64,000 bases of DNA, from NCBI GenBank assembly GCA_009617715.1, contig VTFK01000299.1:248001-312000 (forward strand), in the 5' to 3' direction. Position 1 is the stretch's first letter, and the number at the start of each line of letters is the position of its first letter. Both the position numbers and the translations under genes were made by a program. The notes under the pieces were generated by a model. That model did not search any database, had not been told where the DNA came from, and saw only the letters and a program-made list of their open reading frames with translations. Origin of the DNA: Plectrocnemia conspersa. Its lineage: Eukaryota; Arthropoda; Insecta; Trichoptera; Polycentropodidae. Positions 23,801-38,800 of this stretch are shown here, piece after piece.

Positions 23801-26800
23801 TTGCTGAATAAACTCATCAACATAATAGATATACATATTATCATATCCTTTCTGTGATATAGTACAGTGGTACCTCGGTTTCCGTCGAAAATTCGTCCGA
23901 AAACAATCGTTGAAATCTGAAACCGACGAAAACCGAGGCAATTATTTTCGGGCGGGCTAGATGCTCACAACGAAAAACAACGTAACACTGCGCAGCGCAT
24001 GGGTCGTGTACGCCGACGAAATCCGAGGCAACCAACGAAAACCGAGACAATTTTTTCGCGGAAAAAATCGATGATAAACGAGTCAACGAAAACCGAAGTA
24101 CCACTGTTTATTTCTAGAAACAATTAATGTCAAAAATCCACAAATATAATTTTAATTTTAATAATCTTCAATAATAAAATAATGTATCTTTTGTAATTAA
24201 ATAAAATTATACCCAAAATAAAGTGAGACAATGTATTTTTTATTTTATCAAATAAAACTTTCATTTAAATACATCCTATTTATGAATCGTTTCATTCAAT
24301 TATAGAAAGAAAAAAATATTGATTCCATATAATTTGCTAATTCTGTCTTCTAATAAAAATGCTTCAACTTTTTAGTGGCAGCTTAAGCGATGCATTTTCC
24401 ATTTTTAAATTGCTAAAAATATAATCAGTAGCTACAATCATAGTTTCCATCACTTTCACCAAGTCCAAGTTTATACCAGAGGTCGCATTGGCGACCTCTG
24501 GTACAGACCATTATTTATTAATGGATTATAAATTAATCTTATATAAATGTTATATACTATACTATATTTTATAGAATCTGGAAGATCAGAATTTTAATAA
24601 ATAGTATTCACATCGATCACCTTAGATTAGATTTTCCTATTATATATTATATTTATTATAGAGATGAATAATATAACAGCCAACTAAATGAAACCGTAAA
24701 TTAACCAATTTGACAATAATAAAAAAAATTGTTCGGTTGTTATTAAATTGTTAATTATATTGTTACCTGAAAGTGGAGTTTAAAATGCCATTGATAATAA
24801 TAAAAAATTTTAAATTAAAAATTTTACAGAAAATTTCTCCAGCGCTTGAATTTTTCCTGAATTGAAATTATTTAATAACACCCGATTATTAAAAAAATAT
24901 GCTGCTACAAAATCGAGCAAGGATGAAGTTATATTTTTTGTTCTTGGAATTCTTTTGCAGCTGAATTTTGGCTCATGAGTGATACGGAATTGACAGCTGT
25001 CATTTTTTTATTGCCCGTAACAGATAGTATGATTTTATAATCACTTCAATAGGAGCAGTTTTTCTGTTTTCAATCATGTTTTACATGACGGAATAATATT
25101 TTAAGATCATTCAAAACAAATTTTCATTGTAACTGATAATAATTATATAATCTTTTCTCTAAAAAATGCATTCCGTATTAATTTTGAAAACCATTTATCT
25201 AGTACTAGAGTTATCTTTGACAGGCGTCCCACTAGGACGATTTTGGTCCCCTTGTGAATGAAAGATTTTGTATCCTGAATTTTATAAAAAAATAATCAGT
25301 GATTTTATTTCCTTTTTTTTGCGTGAGAATGTCGGTTCAGATTAATTTGTTTTAATTAATTATAACCAGAAAGACATTATTTTTTATCGCCCTTCTTTCT
25401 CAAAGTATACCTCTTATACACGTGCTTTAATAGCAGGTAAAGAAAACTTTGTTTTGCTTTGGGAAAATGTCATCAAGAATATCACCAATATTTGTTCCCC
25501 ACAAAAGCATTACAGAATAAAAAAAACGTCAAACTAACTTGGAAAACCAATGTAAATAAAACTTTTTGTAAAGCTAAAGCTACTCGCTTTCAAATGTATC
25601 TATTATAGAACAGAAAAAAAGTATACTAAACATAAACTTCTCCTTTAAAAATTGATTTTCTAACCTATAATTTTAAATGCCTGTTTTTGGGTTACTTTCT
25701 AAAATATATAAAATACATACAAATCTAACAAAACATTTCGTTATACATGTCGTCAAATGTACATTAGATCCATCGGTACGTGTAAATAGAAACTCCAAAT
25801 AATGATACCCGAAAGTAGTACGTATACTACTCATATCTTATGTTTCCAAGCCTTCCAGAAATTTGACTACCACTTTGGACATTGATTGAACTCAATTTTA
25901 GTGGCATTCGATCTTTATTGACTACTTTATAGATTTTAATTTGCGGTTTGTCTTCTACACAAAAACTCAGATTTATTTTCTACAACCATTTTTAGCATTA
26001 GCGAACATGCGTCACCGTATATTCGCCAATGAACACGTCACTGTAACATTATGTTACGGTAGCATACAATTGTGCAAAAATTGTTGTTTCATAAATTCCA
26101 CAATTGTAAATGCGGTGTATTTTTAATTTTTTTATTCATGGAATATATTCCAAAAGAGCTATAAAACAGTCAAGCTCACAAGCTAGGTAAATCACGATTT
26201 TTTTCTATGTCCCCCTAAAATTTTGATAAATTAAAAATGAAGATTTAAATATCATTTGAACCCGTTAATTAGTAATTGACTCAAAAACTACTAGTAACTT
26301 AATATTGAATAATTAATTATATCCCCAATATTATATAGTAAATAAGTATCATATATCAAATATAAGTCACTGCATATCCTCAGCTATATAATAGTATTTC
26401 ATAAGATGGTTTTGCTATGATTTTCTGTGACGTATAACTATACCACTTTTGAATATTTTCATAAACGGCAATATTAACCCATTTGGAAATACGGCTAAAT
26501 ACCTTGGCATGACCTTGGACACCAAACTGCGTGGAAGGAACATGTAAAAAAGCCATATTGCTTTATGGGAAGAAACTCCAAACAATCAATATACAATAAA
26601 ATCTAGATATAAAAATCCTGAAACCAGTTTGGGTCTACAGCATACAACTCTGGGGATGTGCCAAACAGTGCCGTATTAAAATGATTAAAAAGTTTCAAAA
26701 TAAAGTGCTACGAAACATTATAAATGTTCGCGACAGAGACATACATCGTGGCCTAGGTGTCGAAAACGTCGCCAGTGCTATAAAACGTTTTGCTGCTAAA

Positions 26801-29800
26801 CATGCACGTCAACATCGAGACAGCTAAACTCCTCAATGTAGCAATTTGAAAAGACGGATGAAGAGGACTAAGCCCTACGAACTGGTCTAGTTATCATTTA
26901 ATGAAACTCATTTACTATTAGTGATTGTAAAGTGTAGATAGAACATAAAACTTTTGTTTAAGAACATAAATTATTAAACATAGAATAATAATAAATAATA
27001 TCAATAAAAATAAAAGGTTGAATTAAAAATTTAAAGTGATTTAAAGACCATATTGTACAATATACTGTTTTTAATATTAATCATATTGGATTGTAATCAA
27101 AAGTGATTAATATTACAATGTTGCTAGTTTGTGGTGGAAAACGATAAAAAATAATAAGTTCAAGTTCGCTTTGGTTCAACGACCGAATAGTAAACGTCAT
27201 TTAAATCAATCCAATTTCTCAATTGCAACAAAATAAATGAATAGACGAACAAAGAACTTGACCCTTATTATTGAACTTGTCCGATTGTCCGATCAGACAG
27301 GCAGACAGAAAATTTACATACGTAATTGTTGTCAATTACTATTACGAAACTCAATAAATAATCATAATCATTTCTAGTGCTATTGATCCGATTCAATGAA
27401 CGATTTGCGATAACGATATCGTCGCAATTCGTTAACGATTAACATAACATAATATAAAAAAATACATATGATCATAAAATTATTTGATAAATGCATTTTA
27501 AATTTGCGTTATTCGTTTTACATGATTTATAATATAAAGCTTTACTTTGATGGACATTTAATAGTACTGTCTACTCTCTAAAGATGTTTTTAGATAGTGT
27601 GCGGTTTATATTAGTGACATGCTAAAACCATGGAAACAATGTTTTAGTGTAAGCAAATACCACAAGCCACAATAATATAATGTATGTGTCAAACATATGT
27701 TACTTTATTGTAAACATTGAAATCCCTTTGTTCAAGTATATAAATATTCGTACAATAATTAAATAATGTATTTTATAATATAAAAACACTATAATTTTGA
27801 TTTAAATAGTATATTAGTCATTTTTTCAGATCTTTGGTCGCTGTGATATTAGTCTGATTCTTGCTGTTGATTGTTTTCAAGCCCTAATCACGCTCGCATA
27901 TTTTGTTAAAAACTAGGTGACACGCTATCAGAGACAATTAAAAATATAAATAGGACTTTGGAAATGAAGATAATGGTAGCACGCATAGTAAAAAGTGATA
28001 TCGTTTTTATAATTAACAGACGCCAGTTGAAAGTGGCGAACTTTCTGGCAGAAAAATTAGAGTTAAGACTGAAAAAATTAAGCATCGTATGATTTATTGC
28101 TATAAATTTTGATTGACGAATTCATTCAATGAATAACGACTTTTACTTTTAGCGTATCTTGGCTCTTTCCCAGACCCCAAGGAAAAGATTTCATTAAAAA
28201 AAATTTTTCGAACAATGAAGTGTGTGCATAAAAGCACTCTATTTATAAAGTGGTTTTGAACTTATTTTTTTCTGGCAAAGTGTAGAATAATTTTTAATTA
28301 GCATGTGTACACGTGTAATATAATAAACAGCTTGAATTCTTAATAAAAAATAAGTACTAGTTTTAAACGCTTAGACATAATAATTAAGTTGAATATAAAG
28401 AAGAAAAAAACCTACGTATAGCTTTAGGCTATGGAATTCTAAAATGAATTAAAGATAATCGTAATAAACAAATTTGAGATTTGTGATGTAAAAAATATAT
28501 GCATATATATATATATATATATATATAAATAATATAAAAATTATATATTAATATCAATTTTAAATAACAAAAAAAAAAGTCAATTTTATAAAAAAATATT
28601 ACAACATATATTATTCCAGTTGACATGTATGTACATAAAAAATCACTATCAAATATTTTAAAACAAGAATTTATTTGTTATGCTATGTTGTTTATTGTTA
28701 AATATCTTCCTTAATCGAACAACAGTAGTGTTTTAAGCTATAGAATATTTTGAATGTAGTTTTCCAATAAACCCTACTTAGTATTATATATCCAGTTTCA
28801 GACTATCAAGATGATTTATTAAAATAACAATATGATCATAATTATTCGTTCGATGAATCTAACTGTGAGATTAGTTTCAACTAATCTTAATTTATTTATT
28901 TGTCTTAATGTTTAAAATAAAAATGCTAAAAGTCTTGACAAATATAATTGTGGAAGCGTAATGACATGAGTTTGCATGACAATAGTAAGAGTAGGAATCA
29001 TGTTCATGTGCGCGGAGTGTCTATATTGGAATTCATTGTAATGTATTCCTTTTAGAAAATATTTTGAAACGCTATCCATGCTATCATCCGATTTTAACAA
29101 GAATTTTAAATTGACCAACTTGTTCACTAAATCTAAATGCAATTGAGAACTTGTGATAAATAAGTTAAATAAAAATTTGCATGTAACACTTCACAAAGAT
29201 CTCTCATATTTTTTGCAATCGTCTTTCGAATAATAATTTCACACACCATATGCACAATATAGCGGTCACAAAAACGAAAAAACATTTTCACTTTCGACGC
29301 TCGTTTTTCCGAGTCATCTCTCCGTGTATTGTAACACAGACATATAGCTTCTTTTTTATCGTTTGTTTTGTAAACACATTCGCGTTCTTAGCCAAAGTTC
29401 TTTGTCGAGTGTAAGAATAAAGCATTAGTCACGGCCACATTTGCGCTCGTTCTCCTTTGTGCACTTTTCACCGTTCCGTGGAGCTTGACGATTCCATGAC
29501 GACTTTCTTCGTGTGTCAAAGGTGGTATCTAGTCTCCTTCTAATCTTCCACGTGTCTATATAACTATGTGGTATTATACTCATGCAGAAACTCTCCCGGC
29601 AATTGGACACGATTGTCAGTGGACATGTGACTTTGAAAATGAAAGCGATGACGCTCAAGTGTCATCAATCAATGGGTACTTATTCCATATGCATGCAGAT
29701 GATTCTCGTTGTTTACATTGGCAAAATATGGATGAGCTCTCTGGTTATTTTTAAAGTAGTATATTGTCGAAAATATACACAACAGCATGCTTGTTGCTTG

Positions 29801-32800
29801 CTGAAAATTATGTAATAAGTAGCTTTGACTGTAGAAGTAAACTGGATTATTTATTTTTTAATTAATCTACTTACACCTTACTCGTTGAAAAACAATGGCA
29901 ACAATCTTTGTTTGTTACAATTTAATCACTTCTAGCTGACTTATGAGTCACCGTTTGACTCTGAATCAAAATGTCAAAGCTTGAATGAATGTCTTGGTTT
30001 ATAAACGAGCTTCTATTTTAAAACATCCGCAGGAATGGCACGCCTTTGATATTCGTCCTTGCTCCAGGCAATCGAATCTAAGAAAGATGTTTTAAAAATC
30101 AACATAGAAAAAGATTACTTACCTGTCTCTGGAATATGGTAAGCTGACGCAATCCTCGGTCATATTGCTTCAGATATATTTTAAACGGCTTGTAAAGTAT
30201 TCTTGAATTAACTCCTAACTGACCTCTGGTTCATTTTATTCCAAAATATCCGCAAGAGCCCTGCCATTGATCCTAAAAATCAACCAATTGACATATATAA
30301 ATTGCGTTTTTCTGTGACTTTTAATCTATTTATAGATTTTTTTATTTTGTTTTTTGTAACAATTTCCAAAGACAGATATCTCCTGTTTTTATTTAAATTT
30401 ATATTTTTACGTTTAGTCCTCTCTTTTGGTGTTTTCTTTGCAATTTCCTGTGTGACAATTTATTTTTTGCCTAATTATTAAAATTTAAAAAAATGTTAAT
30501 AAAAATACTACAAATAAAAACAAAAATAATTAGTAAATCAATTAAGCCAAGCTTTGAACCATTTATAAAATATATAATTTTTCACCCTCGACCTCATATG
30601 TTACACTGGGTGTTTGTTATATCAATTTCATTTAATTTAATTTTTAGAATGTTACATCTCTTTAGTAAAAATAAGAAAACAACATTCGATACACGTGTAT
30701 TAAATTAAATTTAACCAACACGGTAGATCAGTGTCTATTTTTGGATTTTAAAATTACTGTTGATTCTATTTATTATATAATTATATTTTCAATTAGCATA
30801 GGTTTTCCTAGATTTTTCGAATCTCACTGATAAATATCGAGATAATTAATTTAAATCGAGCTAAGTGGTGCATACATAATATAAAAATCCCAGATTATAA
30901 ATTCAGCGTTACATATGTGTGTATTGAAAAAACATAATCCCTTAAGCCTGAAACTGAAAAGTATACAAATCCTAATTTTTACACTCAAATCGTTAAAAAA
31001 TTGGTTAGTTAATTATTCAATACTTATTCCAAGGTAGAAATACTACTTATTTATGTTACATAATATATTTACAATTTTTATTTTGAATGGAAATATTTTT
31101 ATGTGCACATTAAAAAGGAATAGTGCTGTAATCAAACAAGATAAACAAAATTATTCCTCTAGAACTAGAAAACCCGTTAAGTATCCCGTTATCGACATTA
31201 TATTAGAAACCTTAAGTCGGACATCTCAGTTACTGAATCATACGGTTTAAATTTTTATTACAAAACGAAAAAGTATTTTTTAGCCATCTTAGAGTATAAT
31301 AGATGGTTTAAAAAGTTTTGAAATAAACATCGTAAAAATGTTATTTAGAATAAAAAATATCATTAACAACCTTATAGTTAACAATAAAACAAATAAAGTT
31401 CTAAAAGTATTTTATGGTGTTATATGTGTTAATTTCCTATAAAAAATATATGTTTAATAAAACAGTAATTATCTCGTAAGAATAAAAAATAGTAGGTACA
31501 ATGAAATTAAATTTGTTCTCAAACCTACCGTTTATTTTTAGTTCAATAAGACCCATATTAATATCGTTCAAGGTTTATGTCTGTCATTAATATCATAACA
31601 TCTTTAGCAATGACCGATGAGTTGAAAAGGTAATTGAATGAATTAAATATTTGTAAAATATTTTTTTCCTGTTTGAAAGCTTTTGATTGAGTTTGATTCA
31701 TAAATACACTTATCACATTACAATGGTCTTACGTCATTCAAGTGTATAATATTTTTACTTTAGCGATTCGGTGATAAATTCCTTTACTATTCGTATCGGC
31801 GAAAGTTTCAATAACATCAATAAAATGTTTCATTTCTAATCTGTATGATTTATCAGATCTACAAATATCGATGTTTTCCAAACCTTGATATTACTGTATG
31901 CTTACTACATATATACCAAATAGTTTATTATTTTAATCTATGATTATCAAAAAAAAATATTAGCTTAAGGAACGTCAAGTTGTTATTATCATAAATTTAT
32001 GGTCTAGTATCATGCAGTTAACGTCACAGTAATAAAACGCTGCTTTTGCCTGTTATTAAAATATATTTAAAACACGAATCTAATGGTGCGCAATCGTTAG
32101 ATTCGCGTATAATAATACTTTTGTACATATTTATATATAAAAGTCTAATGTGTGTGTCATTGAATTCATTGCGTAATCGTTCGCGTGTTTTTTTAAGCTT
32201 TGTATATAATCACTTTAAATACTATATTATCAGATAAGTTGGGTCAACTGTCTGGTTATTTACTTTTACAATTAATTGACGTTTTAGTTAGATATCCGTT
32301 GATTTTTCAACGGATATGCTATTTAGTGATAATTATATATAACTATTTATTATACCGTCACCTGTTACATGCGACAGCGATTTTAATAATTGTAGTTTTA
32401 CTGTTTCTATTTATACGTATGGTGTAAATTGGATTAAATGAGATTTTACATTGATGTATTATATAAAATTAAATAAATACATTGCACAAATCTATAGAAA
32501 TTGTAATACAGTAAGCCCCCTTATAGCGTTCCCCCGTATAGCGTACTTTTTGTTACTGTTTATCCCTTGACTTATCTAGACGTTTTCTGTGACAGGCGAA
32601 ATACAAGGATATTCATCACAATACAGTAATAAAATATTTATTTTTGTATAGCTATGATCAAGCATATCAATGTACACGTTTTTAATACATTATGTATGCA
32701 CTATTCAGGGGGTTTCAACCATTCTAATTTTTTATAAAAAAAAAATGTAATTATGTAATACATATCTATTACAAATCTAAAAAGTATTAATGAATCATAA

Positions 32801-35800
32801 AATATATTTAGATATATGATATAAGACACTTCATATTCAACAAATGTTAGTGCATTTAAAATAATATGTAGTCTTTCTAAGCTTAGCTAATTTGTTAAAT
32901 AACTTAAAAACTATTGCGTTTGACTCCCCTGACACTCGCAAAACCAAGGACTTTCCTCGCGCGCGTGTTTTAATAATAACATAGGGCACGTGCTCTTGTT
33001 TACAAACTAAATCCAAGGTCATTTAATACATAAACGTGGGAAAAAATTTTGATTTGCTGATTTCGTTAAATTCACAAAATACAGTTGAAAGAACCTAACC
33101 TCAAATTGTGTATGTGTGCCTAGTCCCCCATATAACGTAGTATTCCTATAACGAAATTCCAATCTCTACGCTATAGGGGGGTCGACTAAATTAAAATACA
33201 ATCAATACAGCAATAAAATGCACATTTGAAAAATTTATAACGCGCTCAGAATCTCGCACTATTTGCTCAAAAAGAGTCAAACAAAATAACAATAAACACG
33301 TCGATTCGCTCTTGAATTCACGCGCGACTTTCGAATCGAATCATTTCTGCATTGGCAGTACATACTAATTAATGACGCAATATTTTATAGTATCTTAATT
33401 ACTCACTAACCTGATATCGTAGTAATTAATAAACTGTAGCTATAGCGTAAAAAAATAAATATGGACCTTCCGTTCTTAAATTTTAGCGGACGCACAAAAT
33501 GAAAAATAAAAAACAGAAATTCCTTTTATACTTACATGTACATATGTAGAGAAGAAGAAAATATATTCTAATCTCCCAGATTGATTGATTATGAAATTAA
33601 TTGAGTAGCTCTTTAAGTAAAAGATGGCAAGATAATTAGTTATTTTTTACGAATTTAACTGTTATCTCAAAAGCAACTTGGTGTAATGTAAGTTTAATGA
33701 TATATTATGTGTTGTTTATGAAATATTTTTTAAAACTTAAACAGATGAAAAAAATAGTTTTTCAAATAATAATATCGAACTGGTTTAAAACGATCAAACT
33801 AGGTTGTAAAGGTTATAACCCCAGGATATACGGGGTAAACCTATTACTAAATCTGCTAAACTGTTGCGAATGTGTGCCATCTATAGGGTTTTGTCATTAC
33901 ATTGCGCAGACGACTGCAGTGCCTCGAGGAATGCAAGACCATTGTTACAAACATAACCGGTATGCATCGTAGAAAACGAGACCGTCGGCCATGGTTCGAG
34001 TATTTAGCAATTGAAGCGGCACTTTCGGTCTTATTTGTTTTTCATATGTCTAAGAAAAGCGCAATGAAAATCTGGGATGATAAAAAATGTTTCGAGGAGA
34101 GTCTGTCGCAGAACTCGTGCCTTTTGGAACTTCCCACTCGGAGTGACTGACATGCGTCAATGTACTTACATTTCAATCAATGAATATCACTTTTCGTTCT
34201 TAACATATTTTTCTAGCATGTGCTGTTCTGCCAATTACACTCCTTATGCCATTTTTAACGATACTTTTAATTAACAGACCAATGGCATAGAGTTTCGATC
34301 ATTTATCACAATTTATTTGTTTTAAGTTTGAGCATATTTTTAAAGAGTACAATTTAATATATGAAATAATTGTTCCATAAAACGATTTTTTATGCATTAC
34401 TGCTGACCAGAACAGTGAACACACCGTTTTTCTGTACCTCTTAACCTATTTATGGATTTTTTAATTTATATTTTATATTTAGTCCTCACCTTTTTGGTGT
34501 TTTCTTTGCAATTTCCTGTGTGGCAATTTATTTTTTGCCTCGTTATTCGATTATATTATTTATCTGATTATTAAGTTATTTTTATCTTAACCTTTTTGAC
34601 ATCACACAATAGTTTATATTGTATTTTTACATAAAAATTAGATTTAAAAATAATATCCTGAATATTAAGAACTATTCAACCGCACAAGCAATTCGTTTTA
34701 TAGAAAAAAGTATTTATTTAAATACACATATCTCTTAAAATAATTCTCTATTAAATTGCACCCATTTTTAAATACTTAACTCAGCACAATTATATTAGGA
34801 TGTTAAAAACAATAACTGTGGAATATGTAATTTCTGTACTTGCTTTGGTATTAAATACCGACCATTTAATGCACTAATGGATACAGTGTAATGGACGTTC
34901 ACTGGGATGCGCATAACCGTTCGTTTTTATGGTAGCCCTAACTCAATTATTATAATGGTACTTACATCCCAATCTATAGAGGTAAGAAGTACACTTCGTC
35001 ACGTGATTCGTGAAGAATCCATTGCTCCGGCTTAGACACATCTAATAGATTTTTGAATGGGTTAACTAAAGCTACTCTACAAATTGGTCCACTTTTGTTC
35101 TACTACCGTTTTTAACATATCATTAAGCTCCGGGGACGTCTTGACTTTGCCTTATCTTCAAGTATGAGCCCAAAAACACTTTGGTAATTACCTCACACTT
35201 ATGAACTTCTAAACTATAAATGTCTGTAAATTTACGTATCAAATTGTATTATTGTTTACTCGAGTGATGCTAAGGAAACAATGTAATTTACTGTGTTACA
35301 ACACCTCCGTCTATCTTCCAGATAATTCTGAATTATTTATGGGATGACCTGTTATATTTTGAAGAATTGAATATTACCCATTGTTTCTATCTATCTTTTT
35401 CGAGTCAGAACACAATTTTTGCAATATTTAACAGTTATATTTAAATCAATCCTAAGAACATATCTCTTCCATGTTTAGGATTTCAGTGCATCTAATATAT
35501 TTCTCATAATGTGCCACGAACTTGCAAATATAATGAATAAATTAGTAAGCTATGAATTTAAGATGTAATTTTTTTCCTTATGATACAAAGAAAACGAACA
35601 TTGTTCTCCAGTATCACATTGAAATTACATCAATTCTCTTTGTTTCTGATCTTCATGGGACATGGGATGAGAAAATCAAAATATTGTATTCGCTAAAGTA
35701 AATATATATTTCGTTCTCATCATATACTGAAATATTATACCATGTCTTTGAAATTTAATGCTATAGTTAGAAATGAAGTAAGTAAGTATTTACCCAAAAT

Positions 35801-38800
35801 AATCTAAGCCTAAGGGCTTACTTATTGCGCAAAAAATGTGAAAGCACGTGAAGCGTTGATGTGTTTTATTTAGTCGGATTTTTGGAGCGGAAACTAAAAT
35901 GAATGACAATTCTCTTTCCAACACGACAATCTAGCATTGTGTGTGGATCGAGCTAACAAAACTAAAACTGCGATTATTTCCTATATCGCAACTTGCATGT
36001 ATATGAAACTTTTTTAACGACTTTCTAATTGTATTTTAATTTCGATTTGATTTCAGCCAAGAAGGAGATATTGCACGGAATTGAAGGATGTTTCAAGTCT
36101 GGAGAATTAACCGCTATCATGGGTCCTTCTGGCGCTGGAAAGAGTAGCCTCCTCAACATCCTCGCTGGATTAACGTGAGTTAAATCGAGATTTATTTTAA
36201 TATACCCAAACTTCTTATCTATCATAATGATCAAATGATATTAACCCATATTAAGAATCACTTCGCCACACAGATAACCTTTAGTTTACTGCGTCAATCC
36301 ATCGTTCGGAATCTCTAAATTGTGTCTAAATATGTCCAAAGAACTGAAGTATCCTCTTCAGGCATATTTTGACATTCAACTCTAATTAGTAATTGGAGCA
36401 TTGTTGTCCAACAACACATCTTCAAAGAATCGATCCTTTGTCCTTTCACATTTTTAATAGTTAATTATGTTATAATTGATACAACGGATTATTGCCACCA
36501 TTTCTACTTTGATTTGATTATCAATGTTGTGTTCTTTGCCTTGACACCGCCATTACAATATTCGAGGGTTTTCCACATTATGTACTCACCTGATCGAATA
36601 TAAATATCTGCCAAAATATTCTTGTCGAATACTCTTTTATATTTGGAATTTTGAGGTCACCAATATGTTCGACTGAGATGTGTTTGAATAGATTTGCTAT
36701 GAGACTAATGAAGTGTGCAGCTATTCCAATTAGTAGTAGCACCTCAATATAAAGTCGTATCTCACACAGTCAATAGCCTTTTTATAGTCAATAAAGCAGG
36801 GCACCATAACATAATTTTATCCGTTTGACGTGACATTGGCGCTATGTATATAAACGCTTAAACGTGAATTTAAGTCGGGTATTCTCTTCAGTACACTACG
36901 CGGATTTAAGCTAGGCCCGACCTCCTACCTGAGCTGTCGCGAGTGACGCGGAAACGTGGTCGAAAAGATGCGCCTCAAAACAATACCAGCGCTAAAAAAC
37001 GTCTTCTTATTCTCTTCACTGAAAAAACTAAAAAAAAACACATTCTAAAACAAACAGAGCCTACGCATTCAATAGTATATATTAAACTAATAAACATATA
37101 CTTGTTTTTCTTCTCAATATGAAATTATGATACTGATATTATTCACAATATTTTTAAAGCTATTTAAATAGTTATAACATAGTATCAATAGCTTATTTTA
37201 TTTTAGACACTTTGTAATCAGCAATTGTATCAAATTATCGCAATTATGTCACTCTTAACATTAAATTATTTATTATGAATAATATATATTTGTATCAAAG
37301 AATAAACTATAGCCCAAGGTTTTTTAAATTAAGTTCTCATTTAAAATATAATTTATTTACAGCTAATGTATAAATTACTGCGTTAGAAAAATAGAATTGT
37401 ATTTTATTAAAAAAGATACAGGATTTTTCTAAAGTATCTATCTTACATATTGAAATTAAAAATATTTAAAAAACATACTAGTATAATTAGTATTGATATT
37501 TAATACACTATTATTTAAATTAATTTATTTTCAAATGTTCATTCACCTTATTTTTGGTTCCCTTTTAGACGCTAATCCATGGCGATGTGTAGAAATGGGT
37601 TTTGGTAGTAATATGGAAGATAAAAGACGTGAAAAATAATGAGTTAAGAAAATTTTAAGATTTGTACAACAACACAGCTAAAGCTATTAATGAACACTTG
37701 GTTGTGTTTTTCGTAAAACAGGTGATCGCATCGAGCTTTGTAGAGGCCAAGTAAACTCAAAATTAGACCATCATTTTATATATGTATATATATTTATATA
37801 CTATATTTTTAGAACATATATATTTAATGTTGCGTAGTTGTTTTTTTAATTCCTATTATTTTGCATTATATATAGTCACTTTAGAAAAACCTGTATATAT
37901 AAATATATTATCAATATGAAACAAAGTTATGTAAAAATATATAATATTATTATTGTAAATAGACATCTATAAAAATAAAGAAATAGTTGTTAAATAATTT
38001 TAGCCAAGTTTAAGACCGTTATTTAAAAAAATCACTCGCTGCTAACTTTATGTGCTATTCGTACAAATAATTGTTTTAATGGAACTATAAAAAAATTTGC
38101 TTATAATATAAATATGTATATATATATTTATAATATAAATATTGTTTTTATGGTAGTCACTTATTAATCATTCATGAAATATTAATATTATATTATATTA
38201 CATAAATATGTAATCATTATGAACTTTTATATTAAATTTGCTACTTTTCTATATAATATTATTAATAAGTCTATGTACATTGTATTGTTAATGTCTATGG
38301 GAAAAATGCTATCCGTATGTTTACACTTTTTACATTACGCTATCATGTTATTTAGTTTCATAACCTTGCTCAATAGACAGCCATAAATAATCTTTCATAA
38401 AAATGACCTTTTTAACTTTTAACAATAAAATAATATGGTTCACTGACTTCATATTTTTATAGGACTAGAGGCATGAGTGGCACCGTTCTCGTCAACGGCA
38501 AAGTGCGGCTCGCCGATGAGCCTGAATTTCAACGCCTATCAAGATACATTCAACAAGATGACAGTTTAAGGCCTTATTTGACTGTTGAAGAAACTATGAC
38601 GATTACAGCTCATTTGAAACTCGGCTATTCCATCAGCGACGCCGAAAAAAAAAAAAGAAACAAATTGAAGATACTCTTACGATGTTGGGTTTAGAGAAAA
38701 CTTTCAAAGTATTAACTATTAATTTATCTGGAGGGCAACGCAAAAGATTGGCTATCGCTTTAGAATTGCTATCTAATCCGCCGATATTGTTCTTAGACGA

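Larger units (their letters stand above)
20887..36056 (+). other. 15.2-kb ABCG intron 1: contents
   Basis: GTGAGT at 20887 and TTTCAG at 36051-36056. Besides the relics listed separately, it holds an AT microsatellite at 28503-28526 and two GC-richer islands (29430-29700 and 33890-34150). No alternative coding exon with good splice sites was recognised. The rest is AT-rich sequence without a visible feature. Confidence 0.7.
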
